DNA of 64,000 bases from the NCBI GenBank assembly GCA_045647865.1, contig JAZRMW010000041.1:1-64000 (forward strand), read 5' to 3'. The translations under genes and the position numbers were made by a program. The DNA comes from Phocaeicola_A sp045647865 (GTDB lineage Bacteria; Bacteroidota; Bacteroidia; Bacteroidales; Bacteroidaceae). Shown one piece after another: positions 25,581 to 34,592 of the stretch (position 1 is its first letter; each line of letters opens with the position of its first letter). The notes under the pieces are model-generated. The model was not told where the DNA came from. It was given only the letters and a program-made list of their open reading frames with translations, and searched no databases.

Positions 25581-26651
25581 ATGAACAAATCTGCAAAAAT
25601 ATACGTAGCTGGTCACCGTGGGCTTGTTGGTTCTGCTATATGGAAGAATCTCCAAGCCAAAGGATACACCAACCTTGTGGGGCGTACCCATAAGGAACTC
25701 GACCTGCTTGACGGAGTGGCTGTGAAACGTTTTTTCGATGAAGAAAAGCCCGAGTTCGTCATTCTTGCTGCTGCCCATGTGGGAGGAATCATGGCAAACA
25801 ATACCTATCGTGCCGATTTCATTTATGAGAACCTGCAAATTCAGCAGAACGTCATTGGCGAGAGTTTCCGTCACGGTGTGAAGAAACTTCTCTTCTTGGG
25901 AAGTACCTGTATCTATCCGCGCGACATCGAACAGCCGATGAAGGAAGATGCGTTGCTCACCTCCACGCTCGAATATACCAACGAACCGTATGCCATTGCC
26001 AAAATAGCCGGTTTGAAGATGTGCGAAAGCTTCAACATGCAATATGGAACGAACTATATCGCCGTGATGCCTACGAATCTCTATGGACCCAATGACAACT
26101 TCCACCTCGAGAACAGCCATGTGCTCCCTGCCATGGTGCGCAAGATTCATTTGGCCAAGTGCTTGAACGAAGGTGACTGGACTGCTGTGCGCAAGGATAT
26201 GGATGCACGTCCCGTTGAGGGAGTGAGCGGAGCTAATACTGATGAGGAGATTCTTTCCATTTTGACAAAATATGGTATCACTCCCAGTGAAGTACGTCTT
26301 TGGGGAACAGGAAAACCCATGCGCGAGTTCCTTTGGAGTGAGGAAATGGCCGATGCCAGTGTATATGTGCTTGAACACATCGATTTCAAGGATACTTACC
26401 AAGAGGGTAGTCGTGAGGTTCGTAACTGCCACATCAACATCGGTACTGGTAAGGAAATCTCCATCGCTGACCTTGCACATTTGATTGTTGAGGAAGTAGG
26501 ATTCAAAGGACAACTTACTTTTGATTCTACCAAACCCGACGGTACCATGCGCAAACTCACTGACGTCAGCAAATTGCATGCTCTCGGTTGGCACCACCAA
26601 ATAGAGATTGAGGAGGGTGTCAGACGCATGTATCAATGGTACTTGAGTTAA
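25581..26651 (+). CDS. fcl: GDP-L-fucose synthase
   Basis: A 356-residue epimerase/reductase that completes GDP-L-fucose synthesis from the Gmd product using NADPH. Motifs: GHRGLVGSAIWKNLQ (NADP loop), LGSTCIYP, and the catalytic YAIAK in NEPYAIAKIAGLKMCE. It carries an insertion around residues 200-245 compared with the E. coli enzyme (region with DMDARPVEGVSGANTDEE), common in Bacteroides homologues. ATG 25581 is preferred over an in-frame codon at 25518, because the 5' extension would translate dispersed repeat DNA in the 117-bp gap after gmd. Confidence 0.93.
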   Translation: MNKSAKIYVAGHRGLVGSAIWKNLQAKGYTNLVGRTHKELDLLDGVAVKRFFDEEKPEFVILAAAHVGGIMANNTYRADFIYENLQIQQNVIGESFRHGVKKLLFLGSTCIYPRDIEQPMKEDALLTSTLEYTNEPYAIAKIAGLKMCESFNMQYGTNYIAVMPTNLYGPNDNFHLENSHVLPAMVRKIHLAKCLNEGDWTAVRKDMDARPVEGVSGANTDEEILSILTKYGITPSEVRLWGTGKPMREFLWSEEMADASVYVLEHIDFKDTYQEGSREVRNCHINIGTGKEISIADLAHLIVEEVGFKGQLTFDSTKPDGTMRKLTDVSKLHALGWHHQIEIEEGVRRMYQWYLS

Positions 26652-26741
26652 TGAAAATAGGGGCGTTCATTCTTTGTCTTAGTTGTAAGGACACATCCGA
26701 ATGAACATCCTGAAGAATGGTATTCTTACATACGGACGATA

Positions 26742-26777
26742 GGCATTCTTTCCTCGAAGGAATGCCGATCTTTTTTT
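26742..26777 (+). terminator. Terminator after fcl
   Basis: Arms GGCATTC and GAATGCC with an 11-nt loop (inner TTC/GAA pairing), followed by ATCTTTTTTT. Confidence 0.85.
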
Positions 26778-27238
26778 GTGCTTGTTGTTCATGTTTCTAT
26801 TTCCTACCATAATATTGAAGTACTCTATATGTAAACATTGAGTTTTCTCTCTATATATTAAAAGTATGTAAATTGGAGAATATTGAGTTTGGCATCTGAA
26901 AAATCTTAGTTTTCTAGTATTATATATATAGTTTTCTATTTGGTGAACTAAGTCTTTTGAGTGGTATTGTGATAAATGCCTCAAGCAGTTGGTGTTTGGT
27001 TATATGTTTTGAATACAACTGAAAAAGGCTCGGCGAATTGATTATTATTCATTTGACAAGCCTTCTGTTTTTCATATAATGGAGTGGGGCATAATCCATT
27101 TGGTATAGTCGTTTTTTTTCTTCAATAAAACAAGTGGTAAATTATTCTTTCGACATACAAAATTGTGTGTTATGATTTTCATCTCATGAACCGTTCCCCT
27201 TTTTATTTGTTTCATATACATACCTTATATAGATAAAT
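26778..27238. other. A/T-rich gap, no gene seen
   Basis: About 460 bp without a credible reading frame. It contains AAGGCT...AGCCTT pairing near 27026-27064 and a poly-T run near 27112-27120. No TAnnTTTG element was found ahead of tpx. Confidence 0.6.
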
Positions 27239-27748
27239 ATGGCAGAAACAAAATTCAAGGGTAATCCCGTGCACCTTGCTGGAGATTTTCCGCAGAAAGG
27301 GATGAAGGCACATGACTTTGTGTTGGTGAAGAATGATTTGACTACACTCCGATTGAGTGACTTGCGGGGGAAAACGGTTGTGATGAATATCTTTCCGAGT
27401 CTTGATACCGCTGTATGTTCTACTTCAGTACGTCGTTTTAATCAGTTGGCCACAGCTTTTCCGAATACTGTGGTTCTTTGTATCTCGCGTGATTTACCAT
27501 TTGCGCAAAGCCGTTTCTGTGTGGCTGAGGGGATTAAGGATGTCATTACTTTGTCAGACTTTCACTTGCATTCCCCCTTTGGACGCGACTATGGTGTCTT
27601 GATGACTGAAGGTCCGCTCAGTGGACTTTTTGCCCGTGCAGTTGTAGTGATAAATCCCGAAGGAAACGTCATTCATACTGAATTGCTTCCCGAAATAACG
27701 CTGGAACCTGATTACAAGGCTGCATTGGAATGTCAGGGAAAACAATAG
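27239..27748 (+). CDS. tpx: Thiol peroxidase
   Basis: A 169-residue peroxiredoxin of the Tpx group. It reduces peroxides using a peroxidatic Cys in SLDTAVCSTSVRRFNQLA and a resolving Cys in RFCVAEGIKDVITLSD. The opening FKGNPVHLAGDFPQKGMKA is typical of Tpx. Full length, cytosolic, no signal peptide. It is followed after one base by the convergent transporter gene. Confidence 0.95.
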   Translation: MAETKFKGNPVHLAGDFPQKGMKAHDFVLVKNDLTTLRLSDLRGKTVVMNIFPSLDTAVCSTSVRRFNQLATAFPNTVVLCISRDLPFAQSRFCVAEGIKDVITLSDFHLHSPFGRDYGVLMTEGPLSGLFARAVVVINPEGNVIHTELLPEITLEPDYKAALECQGKQ

Positions 27749-27749
27749 T

Positions 27750-28625
27750 TTACCTCTTTTCCGTCAGATACATTCCGCATAGTATGAATGCGCTGCCGGC
27801 AAGGAAGTAAGGGGTGATGGATTCGCCCAAAACCAACCATGCAGCTACGATTGTGGCAAGAGGGTTGATGTAAATCCAGTTGGTGACTTCTACTGCTCCC
27901 AAGCGACGGATACACCAATTCCACGTGAGGAAGCAGACCATGGAGGCTATGCATCCGAGAAAGAGTAAGTTGGCTGCTACATCTGCTTGTAGGAGCAATT
28001 CCATGGGTGGGAATCCCGGGACGATAAGGTAGTAGGGGAGAATGGTCAGAATACCATAAAAGAATACTTTGCGTGTGATAAACAACGATGAGTAGCGGCG
28101 GATAGCAGTCTTCATCAGTAAAGAATAGAACGCCCAGCAGAGACAAGCAGTAAAAGCCAAAAGGTCGCCTGTGGGAGAGAGATGGAGTACAAAGTGTCCG
28201 TTCAGTACCACTACGGCCATACCTATGCAAGCAATAATGGAACCCCATATCTGTTTGCTTTTTAAAGGATGCGAACGGTAGAACAGTTTATGTACCAGCA
28301 TGGTCATAAGTGGACACGAGCATACTATGAGTGACGTGTTTGTAGCTGTGGTGAAGCGTAGTGCCTCGTTCTCTGTAAGGAAATAGAGTGACCCACCTGT
28401 AATACCTAATGCCACCATCAACAGTTCGTCTTTCCATGTATCGCACATCCATTGATGCTTTGTGCGTTTCCATATCAACGAAAATCCTAACATCAGAATG
28501 TATGCGATGATGAAACGCAACGTGAATATCTGTGCAGGGGAAATTCCGCTTTGTATCAGCAGTTTTGTCCATACGAATGTCGTACCCCAAATAGCTACGG
28601 TGATAAAGGCAACGAGATGGTACAT
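27750..28625 (-). CDS. EamA/DMT-family transporter
   Basis: A 291-residue integral membrane protein with ten predicted hydrophobic helices in two EamA repeats (first: IWGTTFVWTKLLIQSGISP; second: LLAFTACLCWAFYSLLMKT). Members export metabolites such as amino acids or purines, but the substrate cannot be read from sequence. Its stop codon is one base from that of convergent tpx. The start codon gives the usual short N-terminus before helix 1. Confidence 0.9.
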   Translation of the reverse strand: MYHLVAFITVAIWGTTFVWTKLLIQSGISPAQIFTLRFIIAYILMLGFSLIWKRTKHQWMCDTWKDELLMVALGITGGSLYFLTENEALRFTTATNTSLIVCSCPLMTMLVHKLFYRSHPLKSKQIWGSIIACIGMAVVVLNGHFVLHLSPTGDLLAFTACLCWAFYSLLMKTAIRRYSSLFITRKVFFYGILTILPYYLIVPGFPPMELLLQADVAANLLFLGCIASMVCFLTWNWCIRRLGAVEVTNWIYINPLATIVAAWLVLGESITPYFLAGSAFILCGMYLTEKR

Positions 28626-28740
28626 GGAAGGATGGTAAAGTGTTTGAGATTTATAGTTTTGAGTTTTAGATGAAATAGGGCGAGTCCTTCAATCGTGACT
28701 CACCCTATTTTGAGTATGTAAGTTTACGGATACTTACTTC

Positions 28741-30447
28741 TTACTTACGATAGTTTTCCAACTTCTCAGCGTTGAACTTGCGGATGAAGTTGAAGTGCTT
28801 CTCTACCTCGCTCTCTGCATAGTTGACATATACTTCGAGACTCTTGGCAAACATCTCGGGAGCTTTGGTTGCATCCTGCAAAAGCAGGTGTGACATTACG
28901 TTCACTGCAGCCATTTCGTAGAGGCGACGTGCGAGGAAGTCAAGAGTTTCTTGGTCGTTCATCTCCTTCACGGCATTGGTGCAAGCAGCAAACTTGTTGG
29001 TCATCTCCTTGATGCGGTTCATGTAGCCTTCGTACTCAGGCAATGTGGGGAGAAGTTCGTAATCTTTCAGTGTAGCCAAGTAGCTTCCGTTGGTTACGTA
29101 TCGGATAGCAGCTACGGTCTGCAACTGGGTAGTACCTTCGTAGATACTCGTGATACGTGCATCGCGGTAAATGCGTTGGCAAGCATACTCGAGCATGAAA
29201 CCTGAACCTCCGTGAATCTGGATACAATCATAGGCGTTCTGGTTGCAATACTCTGAGTTCATACCTTTTGCCAATGGAGTGAAGGCATCGGCCAACTTGG
29301 CAAATTTCTTTTGTTCAGCACGTTCTTCGGGAGTGAGTTTACGTTCGCGGGCAATGTCATCCAAAGCCTTATAGATATCCACGTAGCGTGATGTCTGGTA
29401 AAGCAATGCACGTCCGGCATCGAGCTTAGCCTTCATGATAGCCAACATGTCATATACGGCAGGGAATTCGATAATCGCCTTTCCGAACTGTTTGCGGTCT
29501 TTTGCGTAAGCCAGACCTTCGTTGTAAGCGGCTTGTGACAAACCTACTGATTGTGCAGCAATACCGAGACGTGCACCGTTCATCAAAGCCATTACATATT
29601 TGATAAGACCCAATTTGCGGTCACCACAAAGTTCGCATTTGGCATTCTTGTAAACCAATTCGCAAGTGGGTGAACCGTGAATACCGAGTTTGTTTTCAAT
29701 ACGGCGTACATCTACACCACCATCGCGCTTGTCATAGATAAACATAGAGAGACCACGTCCGTCTTTAGTGCCTTCTTCCGAGCGGGCTAATACAAGATGA
29801 AGGTCTGCATCACCGTTTGTGATGAAGCGTTTCACTCCATTCAGACGCCAGCAGTTGTTCTCTTCGTCGAAGGTTGCTTTCAGCATCACACTCTGCAAGT
29901 CAGAACCGGCATCGGGCTCAGTCAAGTCCATTGACATGGTTTCACCAGCGCAGATTCGGGGAATGAAACGGCTATGCTGGTCTTCGTTACCGAACTCATA
30001 GAGAGTCTCGATACAATCCTGAAGTGACCAAATGTTTCCAAAACCGGCATCAGCAGCAGCTACTACCTCTGCACACATGGTATATGGAGTGATGGGGAAG
30101 TTCAAACCTCCGTAACGACGAGGCATAGTCATACCGTTCAAGCCTGCCTTTACCATGGCATCGAGGTTTTCTGAAGTGCCGCTGGCATAGCGTACACGGC
30201 CATTCTCGCAGTGAGGACCTTCTGCATCAACACCTTCTGCATTGGGAGCAATAATTTCGCCAGTGATTTCACCGGTAATCTCCAGTACTTTGTCGTAAGA
30301 ATCCATTGCGTCAGCATAGTCTTGTGGCGCATAGTCATACTTATCTTTATCTTCGTATCCGCGTTCTTTCAGTTCGCAAATGCGCTCCATCATCGGGTTG
30401 TTCAGATGGAACTTAAGTTCGGGGACTTCGCTATAATAATTTGCCAT
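28741..30447 (-). CDS. Acyl-CoA dehydrogenase
   Basis: A 568-residue FAD flavoprotein. N-terminal helical domain to about residue 150, middle beta domain (MDLTEPDAGSDLQSV, then RFITNGDADLHLVLA), and C-terminal domain with QIHGGSGFMLEYACQRIYRD and the catalytic-base region ITSIYEGTTQLQ. An extra C-terminal helical domain of about 110 residues (ACDH_C-like) accounts for its length over the usual 380. It passes electrons to ETF, encoded upstream by etfB and etfA, so the three form one functional unit. The substrate chain length is not predictable. The unit is interrupted by a four-helix-bundle gene and repeats. Confidence 0.93.
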   Translation of the reverse strand: MANYYSEVPELKFHLNNPMMERICELKERGYEDKDKYDYAPQDYADAMDSYDKVLEITGEITGEIIAPNAEGVDAEGPHCENGRVRYASGTSENLDAMVKAGLNGMTMPRRYGGLNFPITPYTMCAEVVAAADAGFGNIWSLQDCIETLYEFGNEDQHSRFIPRICAGETMSMDLTEPDAGSDLQSVMLKATFDEENNCWRLNGVKRFITNGDADLHLVLARSEEGTKDGRGLSMFIYDKRDGGVDVRRIENKLGIHGSPTCELVYKNAKCELCGDRKLGLIKYVMALMNGARLGIAAQSVGLSQAAYNEGLAYAKDRKQFGKAIIEFPAVYDMLAIMKAKLDAGRALLYQTSRYVDIYKALDDIARERKLTPEERAEQKKFAKLADAFTPLAKGMNSEYCNQNAYDCIQIHGGSGFMLEYACQRIYRDARITSIYEGTTQLQTVAAIRYVTNGSYLATLKDYELLPTLPEYEGYMNRIKEMTNKFAACTNAVKEMNDQETLDFLARRLYEMAAVNVMSHLLLQDATKAPEMFAKSLEVYVNYAESEVEKHFNFIRKFNAEKLENYRK

Positions 30448-30458
30448 ACTTTTTTTTA

Positions 30459-30519
30459 TTTAGGAGATAAAAGGAGATAAAGGGAGATAATCGCTTCGCT
30501 CCTTGGGGAGATAAAGGCC
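30459..30519. repeat. GAGATAAA repeats and 37-bp dispersed repeat, copy 2
   Basis: Several GGAGATAAA words precede a 37-bp segment (30483-30519) identical to 7755-7791. The words recur in inverted orientation at 30910-30958, so the pair brackets the four-helix-bundle gene. Confidence 0.9.
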
Positions 30520-30528
30520 AATAGTTTT

Positions 30529-30909
30529 TCAATCATTGAACTTCTTATCTACCAATCCCTTTATATACGAGTTTAAGAGTTTGCTCGTTTCCTCTAATCT
30601 CATTATTAAACTATTATATTCTTCTTGATTGATATAGGACAAGTCACGGGAGAGTATGGTGTAATAACGGCTTTCTTCTAAACTACCTTGAGCAATATTC
30701 ATAAACCGAAGTTTATCTGCTCTTCCAATTTTTTTATATCCTTCTGCAATATTTGCAGGGATGGAAACCGCTGCCCGTTGATACTGAGAGCAAAGACCAA
30801 AACGTTCTTCCATAGGGAAACTTTTTGTGATTTTGTACACATCCAAGACAAACAGATGGGCTTTTTGCCATACCCGAAGCTCTGTGAAGTTTTTGGACGG
30901 TTCAAACAT
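30529..30909 (-). CDS. Four-helix-bundle protein (S23/intervening-sequence family)
   Basis: A 126-residue, all-helical protein with the family hallmarks NFTELRVWQKAHLFVLDVY near the N-terminus and QYQRAAVSIPANIAEGYKK in the second helix, ending in helical LEESRYYTI and LEETSKLLNSYIKGL. The family was first found in intervening sequences of 23S rRNA and occurs widely in Bacteroidetes; its function is unknown. ATG 30909 starts at the conserved region; an in-frame ATG at 30936 would add nine residues encoded by the GAGATAAAGG repeat. Inverted repeats bracket it within the etf/acyl-CoA dehydrogenase unit, suggesting insertion. Confidence 0.88.
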   Translation of the reverse strand: MFEPSKNFTELRVWQKAHLFVLDVYKITKSFPMEERFGLCSQYQRAAVSIPANIAEGYKKIGRADKLRFMNIAQGSLEESRYYTILSRDLSYINQEEYNSLIMRLEETSKLLNSYIKGLVDKKFND

Positions 30910-30958
30910 TTGGCCTTTATCTCCCTTTATCTCCATCTTATCTCCCTTTATCTCCTTG
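30910..30958. repeat. TTTATCTCC repeats, inverted partner of 30459-30519
   Basis: Four TTATCTCC words in the 49 bp between etfA and the four-helix-bundle gene form the reverse complement of the words on its other side. Confidence 0.85.
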
Positions 30959-30963
30959 GTATA

Positions 30964-31983
30964 TTACTTCGAATTACTCTTATAATACTTAATCATCTTA
31001 GGAATCACCTCTTCCACAGTGCCGTTAATGACATAGTCCGCAATGGTGTTGATAGGTGCATTCGGGTCGTTGTTGATGGAGATGATGATACCTGCCTCTT
31101 GCATACCGGCGATGTGTTGTATCTGTCCACTGATACCGCATGCAATGTAAAGTTTGGGACGTACGGTAACACCTGTCTGTCCAATCTGACGGTCGTGGTC
31201 ACAGAAGCCTGCATCTACGGCAGCACGGCTTGCACCTACTTCAGCGTGAAGTTCCTTGGCGAGGTCAAACAACATGTCGAATCCTTCCTTGCTTCCCATA
31301 CCGTATCCACCTGCAATCACGATAGGAGCACCTTTCAAGTTGTGCTTTGCCTTCTCTACATGGCGGTCAATCACCTTCACTACATAATCCGTTTCAGGTA
31401 CATATTTTGCCACATCGTGTTTGATGATTTCACCTTGGTAGTTGGGGTCGAGGATTTCCTTCTTCATCACACCTTCGCGTACGGTAGCCATCTGCGGACG
31501 GTTATCGGGGTTTACGATAGTTGCCACAATGTTTCCTCCAAAAGCTGGACGAATCTGATAGAGCAGATTCTCATATTTCTTGCCAGCCTTCTTGTCTTCG
31601 TATTCACCGATTTCAAGAGATGTACAGTCGGCTGTCAATCCGCTGAACAAAGCTGAAGATACACGTGGTCCCAAGTCACGGCCAATTACCGTAGCACCCA
31701 TCAAACAGATTTGAGGTTGTTCTTCTTTGAAAAGGTTTACCAATACCGAGGTGTGAGGTAATGAAGTATAAGGGAACAAACCCGGTGCATCAAACACATG
31801 CAGTGTATCCACACCATAAGGCATCACTTGCTTTTCAATGCCGTCAAGGCTGCTTCCTACAGCTACGGCTTCCAACTTGCATCCCAGTTGGTTGGCCAAC
31901 TTGCGGCCTTTAGTAAGGAGTTCAAGGCTCACTTCCGCTACGGTTTGGCCTTCAATCTCCAAATATACATATACGTTATTCAT
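30964..31983 (-). CDS. etfA: Electron transfer flavoprotein alpha subunit
   Basis: A 339-residue ETF alpha subunit. The C-terminal FAD domain has the signature cluster AGGYGMGSKEGFDML, ASRAAVDAGFCDHDRQIGQT and ISGQIQHIAGMQEAGIIISI. With EtfB it accepts electrons from acyl-CoA dehydrogenase. ATG 31983 (MNNVYVYLE) matches the family N-terminus; the in-frame codon at 32013 would add ten residues not typical of the family. The 128-bp gap to etfB contains dispersed-repeat-like DNA. Confidence 0.95.
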   Translation of the reverse strand: MNNVYVYLEIEGQTVAEVSLELLTKGRKLANQLGCKLEAVAVGSSLDGIEKQVMPYGVDTLHVFDAPGLFPYTSLPHTSVLVNLFKEEQPQICLMGATVIGRDLGPRVSSALFSGLTADCTSLEIGEYEDKKAGKKYENLLYQIRPAFGGNIVATIVNPDNRPQMATVREGVMKKEILDPNYQGEIIKHDVAKYVPETDYVVKVIDRHVEKAKHNLKGAPIVIAGGYGMGSKEGFDMLFDLAKELHAEVGASRAAVDAGFCDHDRQIGQTGVTVRPKLYIACGISGQIQHIAGMQEAGIIISINNDPNAPINTIADYVINGTVEEVIPKMIKYYKSNSK

Positions 31984-32111
31984 ATAATATTCAATTTTAA
32001 GACTCCATCCCAACCTTCTCCAAAGGAAGGAGTTGATACTTCTGCTATGAAAAGCAGGACATTTTACTCCCCTCCATAGAAGGAGGAGTAAGGGTTAGGG
32101 TCTCTTGTTAT

Positions 32112-33005
32112 TTATCCAATCGTATGATTCTCCAGCAGTTCTACAATCAATCCTTCGATGTCTTCGTCGCTACCGGTAAGTGCCTTACTCTCCTTGGCTT
32201 GGAAAGAGATGTTCTGGATAGCCTTCACTTTAGTGGGCGAGCCTGAGAGTCCGCACTGCTTCAAGTCACCATCCACGTCAGCTACACTCCATTCCGTAAT
32301 GTTCAGGTAGGGCAACTTTTCATATTGTTCGGCATAGGGTAGGGTAGCACCATCTTTTGTGATGGCAGCTTTCTCTTGAGCACCCAATGCACGTTTGTAC
32401 TTCATCACCAGCTTGGCATTGCGTGGACGGCAAGGAGCTGCACTTCCGTTTACTGTAATGACGATAGGAAGCGGACCTTCAACAGTCTCTACTCCACCAT
32501 CAATATGACGTTTCACTGTGATGCGTTTAGCTTCCTCATCCAAGGCAAGAATCTCCTCGGCATAAGTGATTTGCGTCAATCCCAACTTCTCTGCTACTTG
32601 TGGTCCAACCTGTGCTGTGTCACCATCAATAGCCTGACGGCCACCAATGATAATGTCATATTCACCAATCTTCTTGATGGCAGTTGCCAAAGCGTATGAA
32701 GTAGCCAGTGTGTCGGCACCGGCAAAAGCGCGGTCAGTCAGCAGGTAACCATTGTCTGCTCCACGGAACAAACCTTCGCGGATAACTTCGGCAGCTCTTC
32801 CGGGACCCATTGTTAAAATGGTAATGGTTGAACCGGGGTGTGTATCTTTCAATCTCAAAGCCTGTTCCAGTGCATTCAAGTCTTCAGGATTGAAGATAGC
32901 TGGCAGAGCTGCACGATTCACCGTACCCTCTGCTGTCATGGCATCTTTCCCTACATTGCGAGTGTCAGGTACTTGTTTTGCCAATACTACAATTTTCAAA
33001 CTCAT
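32112..33005 (-). CDS. etfB: Electron transfer flavoprotein beta subunit
   Basis: A 297-residue ETF beta subunit (MSLKIVVLAKQVPDT at the N-terminus, IIGGRQAIDGDTAQVGPQ in the middle, which holds the adenine-nucleotide site). It forms a heterodimer with EtfA to carry electrons from the acyl-CoA dehydrogenase encoded downstream. It is longer than the 250-residue E. coli-type subunit, with a C-terminal extension of the kind found in anaerobes. First gene of the unit, with a textbook promoter upstream. Confidence 0.95.
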   Translation of the reverse strand: MSLKIVVLAKQVPDTRNVGKDAMTAEGTVNRAALPAIFNPEDLNALEQALRLKDTHPGSTITILTMGPGRAAEVIREGLFRGADNGYLLTDRAFAGADTLATSYALATAIKKIGEYDIIIGGRQAIDGDTAQVGPQVAEKLGLTQITYAEEILALDEEAKRITVKRHIDGGVETVEGPLPIVITVNGSAAPCRPRNAKLVMKYKRALGAQEKAAITKDGATLPYAEQYEKLPYLNITEWSVADVDGDLKQCGLSGSPTKVKAIQNISFQAKESKALTGSDEDIEGLIVELLENHTIG

Positions 33006-33102
33006 CTTACTTTGTAATTATTAGTTTTAAGTATTAATATTTATTCATCTCAGTCAAGCCTTATGCGTGCATCGTCAAGACACAATTTCGGCTATCAAGG
33101 GA

Positions 33103-33133
33103 CAAAAGTACGCAAAACACTCCAACTGACAAA
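33103..33133 (-). promoter_or_regulatory. Promoter for the etfBA unit
   Basis: On the minus strand TTTG (33130-33133), a 19-bp spacer and TACTTTTG (33103-33110), an exact match to the Bacteroidetes consensus. The leader is about 90 nt. Confidence 0.8.
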
Positions 33134-33193
33134 GGTTTTCGTGAAAAAAATGTACGCATTCCCCTTTCCTAAGCTCTTGAATAGTCCGAAATG

Positions 33194-33544
33194 TTACAAT
33201 CCCTCAATCTCTTCTTTCAATCTTTCATTTCCATAAGTAAGCAGGTCAATGTCCATGCGTACAATACCCTTGGCTTTATCTTCAGGAAGTCGGCCACACA
33301 GGCGTTCCATTTCCTTGAACTTCAATTTTATCTCATCGCGAGGTATCATTGTGTCAAACTCAGCCACTTGATTCAGAAACAGTGCAGGGTAAGGGAAGTT
33401 CACCGGCTCAGTCCATCGGGCCTCTCCCCAACTGATGTCAGGCAAAAAGTCATTCAACATCCTACGTGCCTTTTCCACATTCTTTTCAGCCTCAGTGTTA
33501 CTTCCGAGGCAAAGTCTGCAACGAATCTTCTCCATATCATCCAT
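33194..33544 (-). CDS. folK: Short HPPK-like protein (folK family)
   Basis: A 116-residue protein with the ends of 6-hydroxymethyl-7,8-dihydropterin pyrophosphokinase: RLCLGSN at the N-terminus, PYPALFLNQVAEFDT in the middle, and RMDIDLLTYGNE, which carries the two Mg-binding Asp residues. The enzyme makes a folate intermediate. It is shorter than the usual 150-165 residues because the loop between these motifs is short and the C-terminus ends early, so activity is likely but not certain. It is a monocistronic gene. Confidence 0.75.
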   Translation of the reverse strand: MDDMEKIRCRLCLGSNTEAEKNVEKARRMLNDFLPDISWGEARWTEPVNFPYPALFLNQVAEFDTMIPRDEIKLKFKEMERLCGRLPEDKAKGIVRMDIDLLTYGNERLKEEIEGL

Positions 33545-33561
33545 TCTATTTTATACTGATG

Positions 33562-33569
33562 CAAAGGTA
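33562..33569 (-). promoter_or_regulatory. -7 element for the folK-like gene
   Basis: TACCTTTG on the minus strand, 18 bp upstream of the start codon. Confidence 0.5.
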
Positions 33570-33703
33570 ATCAATTTATTTGAGGTTCATCCGACAAATG
33601 CGTTGGTTTTATTATATTTCGTATAAAAGAAAGATTGCTAAGGTTAAATCACAATCTTTGTTTTTACATATAATAAAAAAGTAAACTATGAAGCAACTAT
33701 GTT

Positions 33704-33728
33704 AATGATGCTAAAAAAAGGCATCATT
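33704..33728. promoter_or_regulatory. Perfect inverted repeat upstream of the two-component operon
   Basis: Arms AATGATGC and GCATCATT around a 9-nt A-rich centre, ending 14 bp before the -7 element at 33743, so it covers the expected -33 region. It could be an operator, for instance for autoregulation by the response regulator; a terminator for upstream transcription is the alternative. Confidence 0.5.
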
Positions 33729-33742
33729 TATTCAGAAATGCT

Positions 33743-33750
33743 TACTTTTG
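33743..33750 (+). promoter_or_regulatory. -7 element for the response regulator gene
   Basis: TACTTTTG matches TAnnTTTG, 31 bp before the start codon. Confidence 0.5.
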
Positions 33751-33781
33751 TCGCAAGAAATGACAAAAAAGCTATTGTTGT

Positions 33782-34453
33782 ATGAAGATATTGCTTGTTG
33801 AGGATGAACCCGCTTTGCAGGAAATTGTGCGTAGTTCGTTGGAGAAAGAACGATATGTGGTGGAGGTAGCCGACACTTGTATCGCGGCCATGCGTAAGGT
33901 GAATGCGTATGCTTATGACTGCATTCTTTTGGATATCATGTTGCCTGATGGAAGCGGACTCCAATTGCTTGAGCATTTGAAGAAGATGCAGAAACAGGAG
34001 AACGTCATCATCATTTCGGCTAAAGACTCACTCGACGACAAAGTGGCCGGGCTTGAACTTGGTGCTGACGACTATCTGCCTAAACCTTTTCATCTGGCAG
34101 AACTTCATGCACGCATACGTAGTGTTATCCGACGTGGACAACGAGGTGGTGAAATGGAAATCAAGGTTGGGAATCTTACTATCGACCCCGATAAACATAT
34201 CGTAAAGGTTGGTGAGACGATGCTTGACCTTGGAAGGAAGGAATATGATATTTTGCTCTATTTTGTGAACCGACGCGGACATTTGGTGAAGAAAGAGGTG
34301 TTGGCTGAGGCTGTTTGGGGTGATGATATTGACCAGGCTGATAGTTTCGACTTCATATATGCCCAGTTGAAGAATGTGCGTAAAAAGCTTGCTGCTGCTG
34401 GTGCTGATATGGAGATAAAGACGGTTTACGGGTTTGGATATAAGCTGGTATAA
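33782..34453 (+). CDS. OmpR-family response regulator
   Basis: A 223-residue regulator. Receiver domain at residues 1-115 (KILLVEDEPALQEIV acidic pocket, phospho-acceptor Asp in CILLDIMLPDGSG, conserved Lys in DYLPKPFHLAEL). The C-terminal winged-helix DNA-binding domain spans 130-223 (GRKEYDILLYFVNRRGHLV, VYGFGYKLV). It pairs with the histidine kinase encoded 139 bp downstream. The two PepSY-like genes that follow are plausible targets, as this arrangement recurs in Bacteroides, but that is inferred from position. Confidence 0.95.
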   Translation: MKILLVEDEPALQEIVRSSLEKERYVVEVADTCIAAMRKVNAYAYDCILLDIMLPDGSGLQLLEHLKKMQKQENVIIISAKDSLDDKVAGLELGADDYLPKPFHLAELHARIRSVIRRGQRGGEMEIKVGNLTIDPDKHIVKVGETMLDLGRKEYDILLYFVNRRGHLVKKEVLAEAVWGDDIDQADSFDFIYAQLKNVRKKLAAAGADMEIKTVYGFGYKLV

Positions 34454-34592
34454 CTCTTTGCGATACGATTTCTCAGCTACTGTTCATGGAGGCTTCTCCC
34501 TTAACTCCTAAAGTTGCTTCCGGACGTTGTTTCGTTTTTGATGATACAAATAGATGAGTGGTTTACCCTTAACATAATATATATATATAGAT

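Noticed and set aside
30688..31656. Long plus-strand open frame of 322 codons
   Set aside because: It lies antisense to etfA and the four-helix-bundle gene and its translation is Cys/His-rich noise; the minus-strand genes are well supported families.
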